Assembly: GCA_032871835.1 (NCBI GenBank)
Contig: CM065301.1
Coordinates: 13,719,291 to 13,783,290, forward strand
Source of the DNA: Dipteronia dyeriana
Lineage: Eukaryota > Streptophyta > Magnoliopsida > Sapindales > Sapindaceae
Reading direction: 5' to 3'
DNA: 64,000 nucleotides
Shown here: in pieces, positions 12,798-24,944 of the stretch
How the letters are laid out: each line of letters begins with the position of its first letter
Numbering within the stretch: the stretch's first letter is position 1
Position numbers and translations under genes: made by a program
Notes under the pieces: model-generated
Told to the model about the DNA's origin: nothing
Databases searched by the model: none
What the model saw: the letters and a program-made list of their open reading frames with translations, nothing else

Positions 12798-14535
12798 AGT
12801 AAGGATCTTTATTTTATGATTGGCTTATTTCATAACAAACCACAATGGGGATAATCTTGTAATGGGCAGCTTAGGATCTCAATGGCAAGCTTCCAAGCAT
12901 CTCCATGACTTCAAGATCTAGAGCTTCAAGGGTATATCACTTGACCTTTATTCTTGAAGAGATTAGGTGCTCACACATACTTGCATGCATATTTACCTAT
13001 CTTACATTTGTGCATCCTTGATATGTGCATCAACATCATTCATCACACTTCACACGTGTACAACTGCATATAGGTTAGATGCGTTTGAACATGTGTTTGA
13101 ATGCCTGGAAAAGAGATTTTATCTCTTCACCACAATATAGGTCGTTATCCATGCACTTGTCTAAACCACTGTCCCAACAGTGATTGGTTCTAAATTTTTC
13201 AAACGTAGGGTATATGGTTGGTGCATGGCCTACATAGTGGTTCCTACTATAGATTTCTCTAGAAAGTCTCATTTTGATTGTACCGCAGCTGGTGCCATTA
13301 CCTGACCAGCGGTCTAAACCGTGGACATTTCCAGAATGGGTCATGCAATGTGTACCACGATTTGGACACTTACCTATACCTCAGCACATACCGCGGTCTA
13401 ACACTTTATTTGGAGAACTTGTTCAAAATGACTTCATCTGGGGATTCCTATATATTCTTCATTTCTTTCTCCCATCAGTTTTAGAGCTTAAAAAAATCAT
13501 ATTTCAGAGAGAAGTCAGAGCTCCTAGAGAGAGAAAGCTTCAATGAAGCATATTTGACTTTTCAAACCTAAAAGCCATGTGCATCTAATATCATCCATCA
13601 TCATTTGAGCATGGTTTTCATGGTTTCATGACTTAGGTAAGTTAGAACTTCATTGAATATCATTTATTGTTCTTCTTACTCTAGATTAGGTATTTATTTC
13701 TTAATTAAATACATTGACTCTCTTTATTGCATATATTTATGAGTCTTAATTGTATGATTGAGTTTGTTTGTGATAGCTTACATCATTAGGTCATTTATGC
13801 CTAAATATCTAATCCATAAAAGTTCATGTATGTTTAATTGATTATTAGGTAGACTTTCTACATCTAGTCAAGTTCGTGAACATTTATATGAGTTTTAATT
13901 AACAATTAGGTTTTTAGAATTACTCTACATCCAATTGAGACCTAATGTGTGTGCATGTAGGCTTAAGCATATAGTGTGTAGTCTAGCACTCTTTGCATTC
14001 AATCATCATTTATATGTTCACACCTAGACTTTAATTCTCTTCAAAAAGTAAAAGTCTCTTGGTTTCTAGGTGATGTCGCACAAGCAAGTGAAGTCCAGCA
14101 ACCAAATGTTGGTTGGCAAGAATTGGTTACCAAGTGCCACTGTAAAAGGCCAGTGGGGTAGATTAGGAGGTTCTCACGCCAAAAGTAGTGGATCGGAGGA
14201 TATCACTAAGGATTGAACCAAGAGTGGTAAGTGGTATTGTCCATAACTTGAGGTTATCGAGAGTAAGAGTTCATGTATCACTTGAAGGTGTAATCTTCTT
14301 TTCATATATTGTTCAAGTGGCTAGCGTAGCTAGTCCCGTGGTTTTTCCCAGTTTGAGGGTTTCCACGTAAAAATCAAGTATTCTTTAATTTCCTCACTTT
14401 ACTTTATTTATATTATTGTTTGAATTAGGGTTTTACATGTTATTATTGACTAATCAAAAAAGTTGGTAAGTAACAATTCACAACCCATTCATCCCCTCTT
14501 TAGGTTGTTTTAGACACACTTCAAATGTATTTTCA
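12798..14535 (+). repeat. 3' LTR of element D (alpha subfamily)
   Basis: The start is AGTAAGGATC, where related LTRs have TGTAAAGTCC, so the first base is mutated. The end is CAAATGTATTTTCA. A GC-rich U3 block lies at about 13280-13400, a TATA sequence at 13449-13456 and the U5 tail ends in a short C-rich tract near 14493. It shares the 14070-14270 block (CACTGTAAAAGGCC, GATATCACTA) with LTR1 at 47600-47760 but not with LTR2 or LTR3. The 5' partner is outside the window. The candidate target repeat after the end is AGAAT and cannot be tested here. Confidence 0.8.
13449..13456 (+). promoter_or_regulatory. TATA box in the element D LTR
   Basis: TATATATT lies about 20 bases after AAAATGACTTCATC. 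The same order (AAAAYGACBTCA, then TA repeat) occurs in LTR1, LTR2 and LTR3, which places it as the LTR core promoter. Here it is a short box; in the other copies it is a microsatellite. Confidence 0.5.
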
Positions 14536-14540
14536 AGAAT

Positions 14541-15305
14541 AATCTAGATTTCCTATTACATGTTTATAATAATTAGTTACATTTGCTTGTGAGCTTGATT
14601 TGTGCCATACTAATTCTTAATAGAGTATATTTGATCTATCTACTCTATTTGCTTGTGTTTTGCATTATGATTGCATACTTGCACTATAGTTAGATCATTG
14701 CCTTACAAAAGGTGGAAGTCTTTTGTTGAGATGTGAAGCTTTAACTTGAGCAAGAAGTCTTGACTAGGATTGTGAATATCCAGTTAGTTGAGCAAGAAGT
14801 GTTGGCTAGGATTGTGAAGATCCGGTTAGTCGAGTAAGAAAGATTTCTAGATGCACATGAAGTGTCTTAGATAGAAAGTAGGCAAGTCTTTATTAGGCAT
14901 GAGGGTCGAATAAAAGGGATATCTTTGAGAGTGTATCATGTGAAGTGGTCACTTTGAGGGTGTACTTTTATCCGTCATAGTGAAAGATAGTTTATTGATG
15001 GTTGTGGAATCAACTCATGGATGTTTTCTCATTTTTGAGGATTTACCACGTTAAAAAAAAAATCCTTGTGTTGATTTTCTTTTATTGAATTCATTTACTT
15101 TACATTATAGTAGTTACTCTTAATTGCCATATTTGTTATACTTGTTACTACTAACTATCTTGTGAAGCTTTTTGGGGTTTGTTTTTAAGAAGCGCTTAAT
15201 AGCTTGTTTGTGCAACAATCAAAGTCCGAAAAAATTTATTGAAACCGGTTTCAACCTATACAATCCCCCCCACCCCCACCCCCCTCCCCTTCCCCTTCCC
15301 CTAAA
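14541..15305 (+). repeat. Decayed LTR fragment related to the element C LTR
   Basis: The fragment holds the distal part of a C-type LTR: two to three diverged copies of the GAGCAAGAAGTCTTG repeat (14725-14850), the GAGGATTTACCACGTTA motif (about 15035) and a C-rich tract (15263-15302) in the place of the C tract before the C LTR ends. Both ends are eroded. It abuts the LTR of element D, so D may have inserted into it, but the left junction is outside the window. Confidence 0.55.
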
Positions 15306-15429
15306 GTTTTTCGATATCTGTCTTAAGAAATCTCACTCTTATCCCGTAAAAAGTAATTCTTACTATACATTTTCCTTTTCTTATACAAACTTTTCATTTT
15401 TGTCACTCTTGTAAATTTGGTCAGATGCA

Positions 15430-17215
15430 TAGAATACCTTTTAAGAGAGCAAAAAATAACAGCAACAACTCCTTTGGAACTCATTTCGAGTGATGTGTGA
15501 GATCCTGCTTCTACAGTTTCTAATGAAAGGTATAGGTACTATATAACCTTTGTTTATTTGTTCACAAGGTTCACTTGGATTTTTCCTTAAAGCTACAATC
15601 AGAAACTTTTCTAGTGTTTGTTAGTTTAAAAAGATGGTAGAGTTATAATTTGAGAAGAAAATAAAGCGTTTTCAGGTAGATAATGGAGGATAATATTTAC
15701 TCTTTTTTCCTTATCTTAATGATATAAGGGTCCAAGTGAGGATTTCGTGTCTATATACTCCCCTGCAGAAAGAGATAGTTGAAAGGAAACATCGAAATAT
15801 AGTAGAGGTAAGAGTGACATTGTTAGCTCATGTTGGTTTTCCTCTCAAATTCTGGTTCGATGACTTCTCAACGGTTGTGTTCTTAATCAATAATATACCT
15901 TCTTCATTGCATAAGTTTCAGACTCCATTTAAGATATTGTATAAAAAGAAATGAAATTACAGATATATGAAAGTTTTTGGATGTGCACGATTTCCATATT
16001 TAAGAGATTACTCTCAACACAAGCTTGATTTCTATTCAAGTAAATGTGTTTTCATTGGGTATAACAAGTCTCACAAGGGTTATCGATGTCCCTTTCTAGG
16101 CATGTGGTCTTTAATAAATTGGAGTTTCCATATAAGACTCTATTTATACTACTTAGTCTGACAAGTTGGCTAGTGTTTCCAACTCTAGGACCTTGTCAAA
16201 TCTTTTTCAACGTTTTTCAGGCTCTAGTAATGGTCCTCATCATGGGTATTTACCTATTGCAAAATCTACTCATAACTCTGCTTTGTCTTCAGCTTTATTA
16301 GCAACATCAGACTTTTCTTCTCTCTTACCTGATCAACCAAATTCTCCAACAGAGTTTATAAAAATTTTGGCTCTAGTTCCTATTACATCAGTTTCTCAGC
16401 ATCCTATGATTACAAGAAGTAATACTGGTTCTCTTAAGCCTATAATTTTTCTCTCTAAGTGTAGCAATCCAGCTTTAATTCTCACTACTTTGGAGCTAAC
16501 TTCAGTTAAGGCTGTTATGGCTGATATCAAGTGGCTTGATGCAACGAAAGCTGAATTCCAAGCTCTTCAAAACAGTAATACTTGGACCTTGGTTCCAACT
16601 GATTTAGGTATGAATTTTGTTGGTATCAAGTGGGTTTTCAAAACCAAGTTCAATCCGTATGGCTCAATTCTTAAGCACAAGGCTAGACTTGTAGATAAGG
16701 GATTCCATCAAATAGCTTGGATCAACTTCTTTGATACATTCAACCTTGTGGTCAAGCCTTCAAATACTCGAGTTATATTTGCCTTTGATGTGCTTCATGG
16801 CTGGGATATCCAACAAGTAGATATAAACAACGCCTTTTTGAATGGTAACTTGCAAGAGTAAGTGTTCATGAAACATCCTGATGGATTTGTTGACCACAAC
16901 TTTCCATCACATGTCTCTATAAGCTAAATAAGGCCTTATATGGCCTCAAACAGGCTTCTAGGTCCTAGTTTCAAAAGTTGAGACAAACTTCTCTCTTGAG
17001 ATTTAAGGAATTCAACTTCAGATAATTCACTCTCCATCAAACATGTTGGATCTAATGTTCTATATCAATTGGTTTATGTTAATGATATATTGATATAAGG
17101 TAATAACATTAAGCTCATTCAATGCACCAAAAGTTAGCTCAATCACAACTTTGCTCTTAAAGCTCTTGGGTCTACAAACCTTTGAGGCCTTTAGAGATTC
17201 ATCTGGGTTGTATCT
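15430..17215 (+). pseudogene. Old copia pol pseudogene, part 1 (integrase and RT)
   Basis: This is a 5'-truncated copia pol. The integrase core is traced at about 15470-15730 (YYITFVYLFTRFTWIF, FQVDNGG) and continues at 15736 (EIVERKHRNIVE) and 15967 (KVFGCARFPYLRDY). RT starts at about 16540 (NTWTLVP, GIKWVFKTK, KARLVDKG, DINNAFLNGNLQE) and goes on past the stop at 16860 (YGLKQAS). The catalytic YVDD reads YVND at 17075-17086, which loses a metal-binding aspartate. The frame breaks at 17215 inside a motif beginning SSGLYL, where the Athila element is inserted, and resumes at 42473. Gag and the 5' LTR are not found. Confidence 0.88.
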
Positions 17216-18840
17216 TGATCGGTTTCAGACTACACCAGAGAATGACCCTCCCAATAGTACGAGGTGGAAATCTAGTATAGCAATAAAGTAGGGATCGTTC
17301 CCACAGAGACTAAGGGATTGATTACCGGATTTTATAGGTTTTTATACTATTTGAACAATTTAAAAACAAAGGTGTCCAGATTTACACTAAAATTTCTAAA
17401 ACAAAGTATTGCTAACACAACAACTACTATTCTCACAAGAACAAAGATGAATAATATTTATGAAAAATACGATAGAGCTCGATTCCATCCTACCGATCTT
17501 AACTAAACTTTATAACCCCATTAATTCTCAAGCATGCAAGCAAAGATTATAGATTTTCATTCTCTACAATGATTTCTAATCTTGTTTGATGTCTTAGAAA
17601 TCTCGTCCACATATACAATACGTGAATGAACTCAATATGCTTTATAGAACACTTTCATGAATCCTGTATGCTAGCCTAGTGATCCCTCATCTTTCTAGTC
17701 ATATATAGTGAACAATTTGTTTATCAAAAGATCATTCATGATGATGGCCAGTCAATATAAAAGCATTAAGCATGCAAATCATTCATACAACCTTACAAGC
17801 ACTTGTAGAGAATTTCAAGAGGTAATTTATAATTAATCAAGGTGGGGCTAACACAAAAAAGGCTTAGCTCATATTACACATGAAAACCATTCATGTCATC
17901 AAATGATTACAGGCCATATCAAATACAAGAAGATAAAAGATAGAGTTTTAAGGAAAAAAAAACTAGTTTTAGAACTTCTTCTTGCAATGCTTGGCTCCAA
18001 TGGCTTCACTACTCCAAGAGATAACCTCCCAGCTGCTCCAAGCTTCCTCTTGAGACACCCAAGTTCAAAGAATGGTAGAAATGTTGTGCGGGAAAAAAAA
18101 TGTAGAACTCTCATCTCTCTTTCCTTTCTTTTATTTAAAGAAGGCAAGGTACTAATGTGAAGAGAGAGAAGCTTGCATGAAAGTGGGTTGGTCAAAGAAA
18201 GAGGGAAAGCAGCTAAGGAAGTGATGATGGCCTCAAAAAGTAGAAGAAATCATTTCATTTCAGAGATTGGACACCAAATCCCAAATTTTTAGGGTCCAGT
18301 TCACTGGAAAAGAATTTTTTTGCTTGAGGATTCGCTCGAAGGAGGGAGCGAAATGTCGAGCAAAAATTGGTTTTGATGCAGTAAGAAGGACTTTCGCTGA
18401 AGAGTTTGCACGAGGAGGGAGTGAAAGTTTAGGCATGAAAATAGCTGCTTAAGACTTCACTGGAGACTTCGCTCGGGGAAAGGACAAAAATTGTTGTTTT
18501 GGAAGGGCTTCACTTGACGTTTCGCTCTACACTTGCGCAAAGACATTAGGCGCGTAAATGGTTGTGCTCTTATTTGCTGGAGATTTTGCTTGATACTCCC
18601 GCAAAAACCGTTATTCCCTTCTTCACGCAAGATTTCGCTTAAGGCTTAGGCGAAGCTGAAGTCCTAACTTTCTGAAATTGAAAGAAATCCCCAAAACTCT
18701 TGATTTTCTACAATTATGCCCCCTAATGGAAAAACTCCTGAAACACTAAATTAAGCCATTAAAAACATGGTTTTGCTCGGGAATTGAGCGAAAAGATAAA
18801 GAAAGGGGGGCTATAAAAAGTGTAAAATTCAGAATTATCA
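17216..18840 (-). repeat. 3' LTR of the Athila element (left copy)
   Basis: This LTR is 1,625 bp with terminal TGAT..ATCA. It aligns with 40854-42467 along its length. It contains the GGGATCGTTCCCACAG motif close to the U5 end and an array of degenerate TTCGCT/GCGAA words at 18320-18660. Confidence 0.92.
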
Positions 18841-20706
18841 CACCCCCAAACTTATCTTTTGCTCTTCCCGAACAAACCGACAAAAGAAAGAAATTTAACT
18901 AACACAAGAAAACTACAATTAATAAAAAAAATTGCTGAGCAAGATGGAAATGAGAGATGCAACGTTGGGTGTACAAAGTGTGGGGACTAGAAAATATTGC
19001 TAATATACTGAGAACAATCAAGAATGTCAAAAGCCAAAAAGCTATAACAAGAGAGTTTGCAATTCCATACTTTTAGTGATCGAAGCTTCAAAAGAATCGA
19101 ACACAAGTGTCTAAAGATAGCATTTCGCCTTGACTCTAAACCTCACAGTATTCTCTCATTTTACAACACAGAACATAAGATCACTCAACTAACACATGCT
19201 GATGGAATTTAGGCATAAGAAAAATCCCAAAATACACTCTTGTGATTAGTTTGAAAAATCGCTAGAATTAAAATGCAATTGGACCACAAAAACGGAATCA
19301 AACATTAAGAACATGGCTAACACCAAAGGATACCTTGTAAGCCAGCAAAAATCCCTCCTAAAGATCAATTAGGACTTCTTTCAAGTGTGAGGGTAAGGGT
19401 AATGGATATGCTTAGGTGGTTATAGTGTTTCAGGATAGCATATGACCATGTTAATGAGACTATCTAACATGTTAATATCACTATTGTTGAGTGTTTAGGC
19501 ATAGACTTATTCAGAATAACTGTATACAAAACAAAACAAGAATCTTCTTCTCTTCTTACTCCTTTTCCGTTTTTTATAGAGAATTTCAAGACACCACTTA
19601 CAAAATTTACCTAAATACAAGGTACTTTACAATTTCAATTCTATGAGCTATATTTCTAAATGCTCTTTAACCATACTTGCAGCTAAGGATTGGTTTAGTG
19701 TTTGGATAATATGGGGTGATATGTATTTATGGGACGTGAGGGTGAAGTGATTTGGGTAAGGTGTGTGCTATAAATTATGAGACAATCAGGCATATACAAA
19801 TAAGGACAAGGGATTGTATGGGCTATTTAAAAGTGACTAACATGCATTGCCTACGTCATCCCTAAAGGAACAGATTAAAGCAAGCAAACAAGGCGAAACT
19901 AAGGTGAAGCCGTTAAATTATCTTTCTTTAATGCCAAATGCAAGAAGTGAGGTCCCTTTTTAAATAAAAAAAATTGCTTAGAAAAATCTACATGAAGAGT
20001 GTTTAAAATTTGAAAGAATTTTTACACTCAAAAGGACACGATTTAGGCTCTAGCCTCACACGGGTAGTCTCCGCTAATGTTCTAGAAATCTTAAGTGTGA
20101 TACCTCATTAGATAAGGTACCATAAAGTCTGGTGAGATGTCTGCAAGCAATGTGGTGCAGCTTTGACTAAAGTATTCCTAGTCTTGACTCAGTGAAACAA
20201 AGCATACAATGAAATTCTTCCCACTATACAACCCAAAAGCACTCATCAATTTTTTGAAAATTTGAAAATTTTGAAAATTGCTCAAAAATTCATAAAATAC
20301 AGCGAAAATTGCTCAAAAGCAAAAAATAAAAGCAAGGCCGTACCCTCAAACTTAAATTAAACTTTGTCCTCAAATTTTACACATGGTTAAGAAAAAAAAT
20401 TGGATAGAGTTTCATTTAAAACAGGGAGTATTGCCAAAGGCAACCTGCACAAAATCAACTTGCATGTATCCAAAAATAGAGCACCATACTAAACCAAACA
20501 AAATTTAGCTTCTTGGCACAACATAGCATCACACTCTTAGATCTAAGCGAGAAATATAAAGTCAAAGTACAACTAATATACTTATCCGAGAAATAACAAA
20601 ATAAAACTAAAGTTTAAGATTCACAAGTAAATAAAAGTTGCACCCAACATAAAGTTCATAAACTATAATGCAAATGCAATGTGAGGCCAGTTAAAAGTGT
20701 GTGTGG
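18841..20706 (-). other. Long 3' untranslated region of the Athila element
   Basis: This 1.87-kb stretch lies between the accessory ORF and the 3' LTR. On the minus strand it ends in the polypurine tract AAGTTTGGGGGTG (18841-18853), next to the LTR. It is AT-rich with short GAAAATT repeats at 20250-20300. I see no coding signal. Confidence 0.7.
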
Positions 20707-21600
20707 CTATATGGATCCCGACATCTTACCCTTATGCTTCGGATCCCTAGCAAGCGCCTCCGCTTCGGTAGCCAATCTCTTGGCCTCTTTCAGAGCCTCT
20801 CTCTCAACAGTTGCTTCCTCAAAAATCGGAGGTCCTCCCACTGGCCTAGATGGCCTCCTTAATGGCTGTAATCTGAGCTCCTGCCTAGTTATGGCCACAT
20901 TGAAGCCTAACTGATCCATCCTCTCATGCATCCACATGTACTCATGTGCCTGTAGCTCTCTAAACTGTTTTTGCTTCTCCCTGAAATCACCTAGATATGC
21001 ATCATTGTAATCCTTTATTTCTTCCACAGCTCTTTTGATGGCATCCAAAATCTGCCTCATAGGAGGTTGGGTTGGACCTTCCTCCTCAGCAACACTGGTA
21101 CCCAAATCCATCTCCTCTTGAACCATGGGAGAGTTGACCCTCTTTTTCTTTCTACTGGAGGCACTAGTTTCGACGGTTTCAGCTGCGGGCATCAACTGCT
21201 TCCCCTTATTTATAACTATTTTATCCCATGAGGACCTCCCCATCTGAGCCCGGGAAGTCATCTTTCATGCCACCCAAGTCTGCCCCCACTTTTCTACAAA
21301 CCTGAGTGATCATGAATAGGAAAATTATTGGTTCACTTGAAGCTGGAGTGCTTCCAGCAAGGAACAGTTCTCTCTTCACAATCATCCCTATATCAATCTC
21401 TCTCTCCTATAGCATGGAATAACGAACCTTGGCTAGGTCGAAGGCAACTGTGGTGGTATGCTCGATGGGCTTCAAGGATCTATTGAAGAATAGCTACCAA
21501 AAATCCAATTCATTGTGCAGTTTGAAATGACGGATTGCATAGGTTGTGGAGTTCAATTTGGTCATTGGCTCCACAACCATACTGTTGGCAAAATGGATGC
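20707..21600 (-). pseudogene. Athila accessory ORF downstream of pol, part 2 (C-terminal)
   Basis: This continues the frame that starts at 34141, after removal of the solo LTR: the GATGC duplication joins KNGI to HFANSM. Traced words are EPMTKLNSTTYAIRHFKLHNELDFW, given here as its first and last parts EPMTKLNSTTY and HNELDFW, then SLKPIEHTTTVAFDLAK and VGADLGG. A clean stretch at 20707-21261 ends the protein with a charged, probably coiled-coil segment (AVEEIKDYNDAYL, FREKQKQFRELQ). Stops near 21495 and 21415 and a frame change near 21260 make it a pseudogene. ORFs at this site have been called env-like in Athila, but I see no signal peptide or membrane segment. The family resembles the plant transposon protein domain I recall as PF20167. 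Confidence 0.75.
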
Positions 21601-22065
21601 TGATACTCGCTTTTTATGTCATTACCAAATTACGATTATTAAAAGAATATTTATAAAAAGTGCTCTAAAGTTTAAAAACAAGTAAAGCGGCAAGCGAGGG
21701 TATCGTCCACAGGGAGGTGTCATTCGTCGATCGTTTCACGTTCTAGTGTTTATTGAAAGCATATAAATAAGAACATGGCAAGGGTGAGAGTACTGTGTGT
21801 GAAGTGTAAGCATATTACAGGTGTGTGCAAAGGAAATGAATCTAAAAAGAATGCAAATAAACACAAAGGAATATGGAGGGGTGAGAATGGTGATTAAAGT
21901 GACAAATAATAAAAGGGTGGATATGAGAGAAGCATGAGAATGATCACACAAGGTTCATAAAGCTCACTATACATAAGTGCACAAATAGTGATTGTTAAGC
22001 ATTAAGGACATCCAATTCAAGATACAAGGAAAGAATACAAAATGGTTAGAAAGGAGACCCCTCAT

Positions 22066-22145
22066 CCATAATCGGGAATCGAACACCGAGTCTTCTCGGG
22101 TGTCAATCCTAGATGTTCTTACCACTGGATGACTACAGCGTTCTC
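22066..22145 (-). other. tRNA-like sequence with Pol III A-box and B-box words
   Basis: On the minus strand the order is GCTGTAGTCATCCAGTGG, CATCTAGG, ACACCCGAGAAGACTCGG and GTTCGATTCCCG. This looks like a decayed tRNA D-arm, anticodon region and T-arm with spacing close to a tRNA. The T stem needs a bulge and the acceptor stem does not pair well, so it is not a functional tRNA. It may be tRNA- or SINE-derived sequence caught in the LTR. Confidence 0.3.
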
Positions 22146-22234
22146 TAATCTCATGAATGCACAATCCCCCTCAATTAAAGACATTCAATTCAAGCTAAGG
22201 GCTTGTTCTCTCAATTGAGAGATTTACAAACTCA

Positions 22235-22334
22235 AATCACTCCCCAAGGTCTCGGTGAAGTAATTGTGCTTGTAATCTCAACTAAAGGATTCGAGACACG
22301 AATCACTCCCCAAGGTCTCGGTGAAGTAATTGTG
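22235..22334. repeat. 34-bp direct repeat inside the solo LTR
   Basis: The same 34 bases, starting AATCACTCCCCAAGG, occur at 22235-22268 and 22301-22334, 66 bases apart. Confidence 0.85.
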
Positions 22335-23165
22335 CCTTAAGTTCCTACCATTAAGTATATGAACATAATCCAAAACCTACTCTAGCAAGGTCTTGCATAG
22401 AATAAGTTTCATTCATTCTTTAGAGCTCATTGGTTAAGATTATACCAGGATTGGTCCTCCTAGGCACAACCAAAAACCCACAAACACTCAAACCCATCCA
22501 TACAAGTTAATTTCGACCTTCCAAAGACATACACACACAAATGGGATATTTGATTACAACTACTCCTACAATTATATTAATCTACTCCTAATCCCATCCA
22601 TGAACACATATCAATTTCCAATATCCATACACAAGCATCAAGATAAGAGATTAATCAATAATAGCAAGAACAAATAAAAACCCAAATGAATATAAAATCA
22701 ACCAACATAGATTGAGCATAAATTCGGTTTACAAATATTCCCAAGTGGAGATTACACAATCAAGAAAACATGAAATACAAAGAGAATGAGTTTAAAGGAG
22801 ACCACCCTTGAAGAAATCCCTCCAAGTGCTCCATGAATCCCTAGCTCAAAATTGGTCATAGACCACTCCTATCTCCTTGCAATCAAATCTCAAAAGTGGT
22901 GGAGGATGTGTAGAAATGGGTGGTGGTGAGCTTCCCATAAAGGAGGACCTCCATGGGAGCTTTTGTTAGGTTTTAGTTTGTGTTGGCATTAATTCCATAT
23001 CAAAATGATGTTTACTTGTAATGATTTAGTTGTTTAGATTCATTATGATTCAAGCTTCAAGGAAGAAGAAACAACAAGTCAAAGCAAGTTCTAAATCTTC
23101 AAGAGAAAGGATGCAATATGGTTCTACAAAGGTATACTAAGACCTTATCTTTCGCTTACAAGGCT

Positions 23166-23333
23166 TAGGCACACACACACATATCATACATTTGTGTCCC
23201 TGCATCGTTATGCACCATTATAGGCACACACACACATATCATACATTTGTGTCCCTGCATCGTTGTGCACCATTATAGGTACACACATACAATTCATTAA
23301 TATGTGTCCATGCATCAGTGTATATCATGTATA
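23166..23333 (+). repeat. 55-bp tandem repeat x 3 in the 5' LTR of C
   Basis: Units start TAGGCACACACACACATATC at 23166 and 23221, with a diverged third at 23276. They match the array at 30416-30583 in the other LTR. Confidence 0.88.
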
Positions 23334-24104
23334 ACACATTCACACACTTTAAGTTTTGCTGCTTTTTTGGTGTCTAATCATACAAAAACGGGACTGCACC
23401 TAAATCAACTAAGGTATTGATTTTCTCTCAAAGTTTTCTTTTAAAACTTGGTCAATTGCCTTGGGTTTTCTTCTTCTACATATATTTGTATATTGTAAGT
23501 GTTTTGATTTGTGTTTTGAACACTTTCAAAGCTAGATTGAGTTTCAATTGAAATCATACATGTTGAGTTAGGTTTTGATTTTGCCTATGTTATCACATGT
23601 TTGGGATTGTATTGTGCTAGCTTTGATTCTAGGACTATTTTATGATCTTTAATTGTTTGATTTTGTGAAAAATAGTACCTCACATGTATTAGGCTCTCTT
23701 GACCGAATTTCTCACATAATACATGTGTTTATGTTCTTTTGAGCTATTGATGCGATTTGTTGAATCTATGATTAGTAATACGCTCTAGAACTTTTGCTTA
23801 AATCTATTTGACTTTGTCATATGTTTTTAGCATGTTTTTGGTTTGTGTGATTTAAACTTGATCTTGTGATTTATTGAACATATCTTATGATTCAAGTTTA
23901 GATCTATGCATATATCTAGGTTGTGATTAATAATGAACATATCTTACATAATCTAGATTGATTACACATACATGATAAACTAGGCTATATGTGATTTGTG
24001 CATTCATGCTCATGTCTAGTATTTTCCATAGGATGTGTTGATCATAGCATTCTATGTTGCGTTCTTGTTTGCGTTTTACATTCATGATCACCTAGATGCC
24101 TTGT

Positions 24105-24405
24105 GAGAAGGAAGTCTTGACAATAGGTGTGAGACCTATGGTGTTGAGCAAGAAGTCTTGGCAAGAGGTGTGAAGCCTTGGATTGTCGAGCAAGGATGTC
24201 TTGGCTAGAGGTGTGAAGCCTTGGATAGTCGAGCAAGAAGTCTTGCCTAGAGTTGGGAGAACTCAGATAGGTGAGCAAAGAAGTCTTGACTAGAGTCGTG
24301 AGGACTTAGTTAAGCAAGAAGTCTTGCCTTAGGTCATGAGGATCAGGATAAGGTGAGCAAGGAAGTCTTGACAAGAGGTGTGAAGCCTCGGATTGTTGAG
24401 CATAG
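24105..24405 (+). repeat. Degenerate tandem repeat (about 46 bp) in the 5' LTR of C
   Basis: Six to seven imperfect units carry GAGCAAGAAGTCTTG followed by AGAGGTGTGAAGCCT or a variant. The same array occurs at about 32118-32420, and a short relic at 14725-14850. Confidence 0.8.
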
Positions 24406-24862
24406 GGCGACAACTTCTAGAGTAGGATAGGAGGGTAGTTTCTAGGTGAAGAGGTCACTTGAGAGATTGTACTTGTCTTATCTACTAGTGGATTTTGTTT
24501 GCCGGTGGCTGCTAGCCCGTGAATGTTTTCTCTTCAGAGGTTTACCACGTTAAATCTTGTGTCAACTTTTATCTATCCCTATCTCACTAATATTTGTATT
24601 ATGGACAGAACTCTCTATGTATGTTGACTTCCTTTCTATAGAATAGATTGTGTATGTGTTACAATTACTTGTTTGTATCACACTTTACTTGTGAATATAT
24701 ATTGATTAATTGTCTTTAATTAATATATATATTGTGATATAAGCAATCTAGAGGAACAAACTTTTGTTTGTTTCTAAGGGAGTCGAAAAAGGTGTCTAAC
24801 CTATTCACCCCTCCCCCCCTCTAGGTTAGCCTTGAGCATTTAACCGTGATTGTATTTTCAAT

Positions 24863-24874
24863 TGGTATCAGAGG
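24863..24874 (+). promoter_or_regulatory. Primer-binding site of element C
   Basis: TGGTATCAGAGG follows the LTR end by 2 bases. The last base differs from the usual iMet-complementary TGGTATCAGAGC. Confidence 0.85.
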
Positions 24875-24944
24875 AGGACACTAGACTGCACTTCGTGTGA
24901 GTCTGAGGTGATACTTTCACGGTTTTTGCAAGGTGTTTGAAGTC

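Larger units (their letters stand above)
22964..24860 (+). repeat. 5' LTR of element C, promoter region deleted
   Basis: This LTR is 1,897 bp. Compared with the 3' LTR it lacks a block of about 770 bp: after CACACACTTTAAG (23353) only some 14 unmatched bases stand before GGTGTCTAATC. The missing block in the 3' LTR (30604-31376) carries the likely TATA box, so this 5' copy probably lacks its core promoter. Confidence 0.92.

Noticed and set aside
13274..13546. 90-codon plus-strand frame in the LTR of D
   Set aside because: It runs through the GC-rich U3 and TATA region of an LTR; not conserved in LTR1.
23166..23333. 55-bp repeats as a possible CRISPR-like array
   Set aside because: The units are directly tandem without spacers, in a plant LTR.
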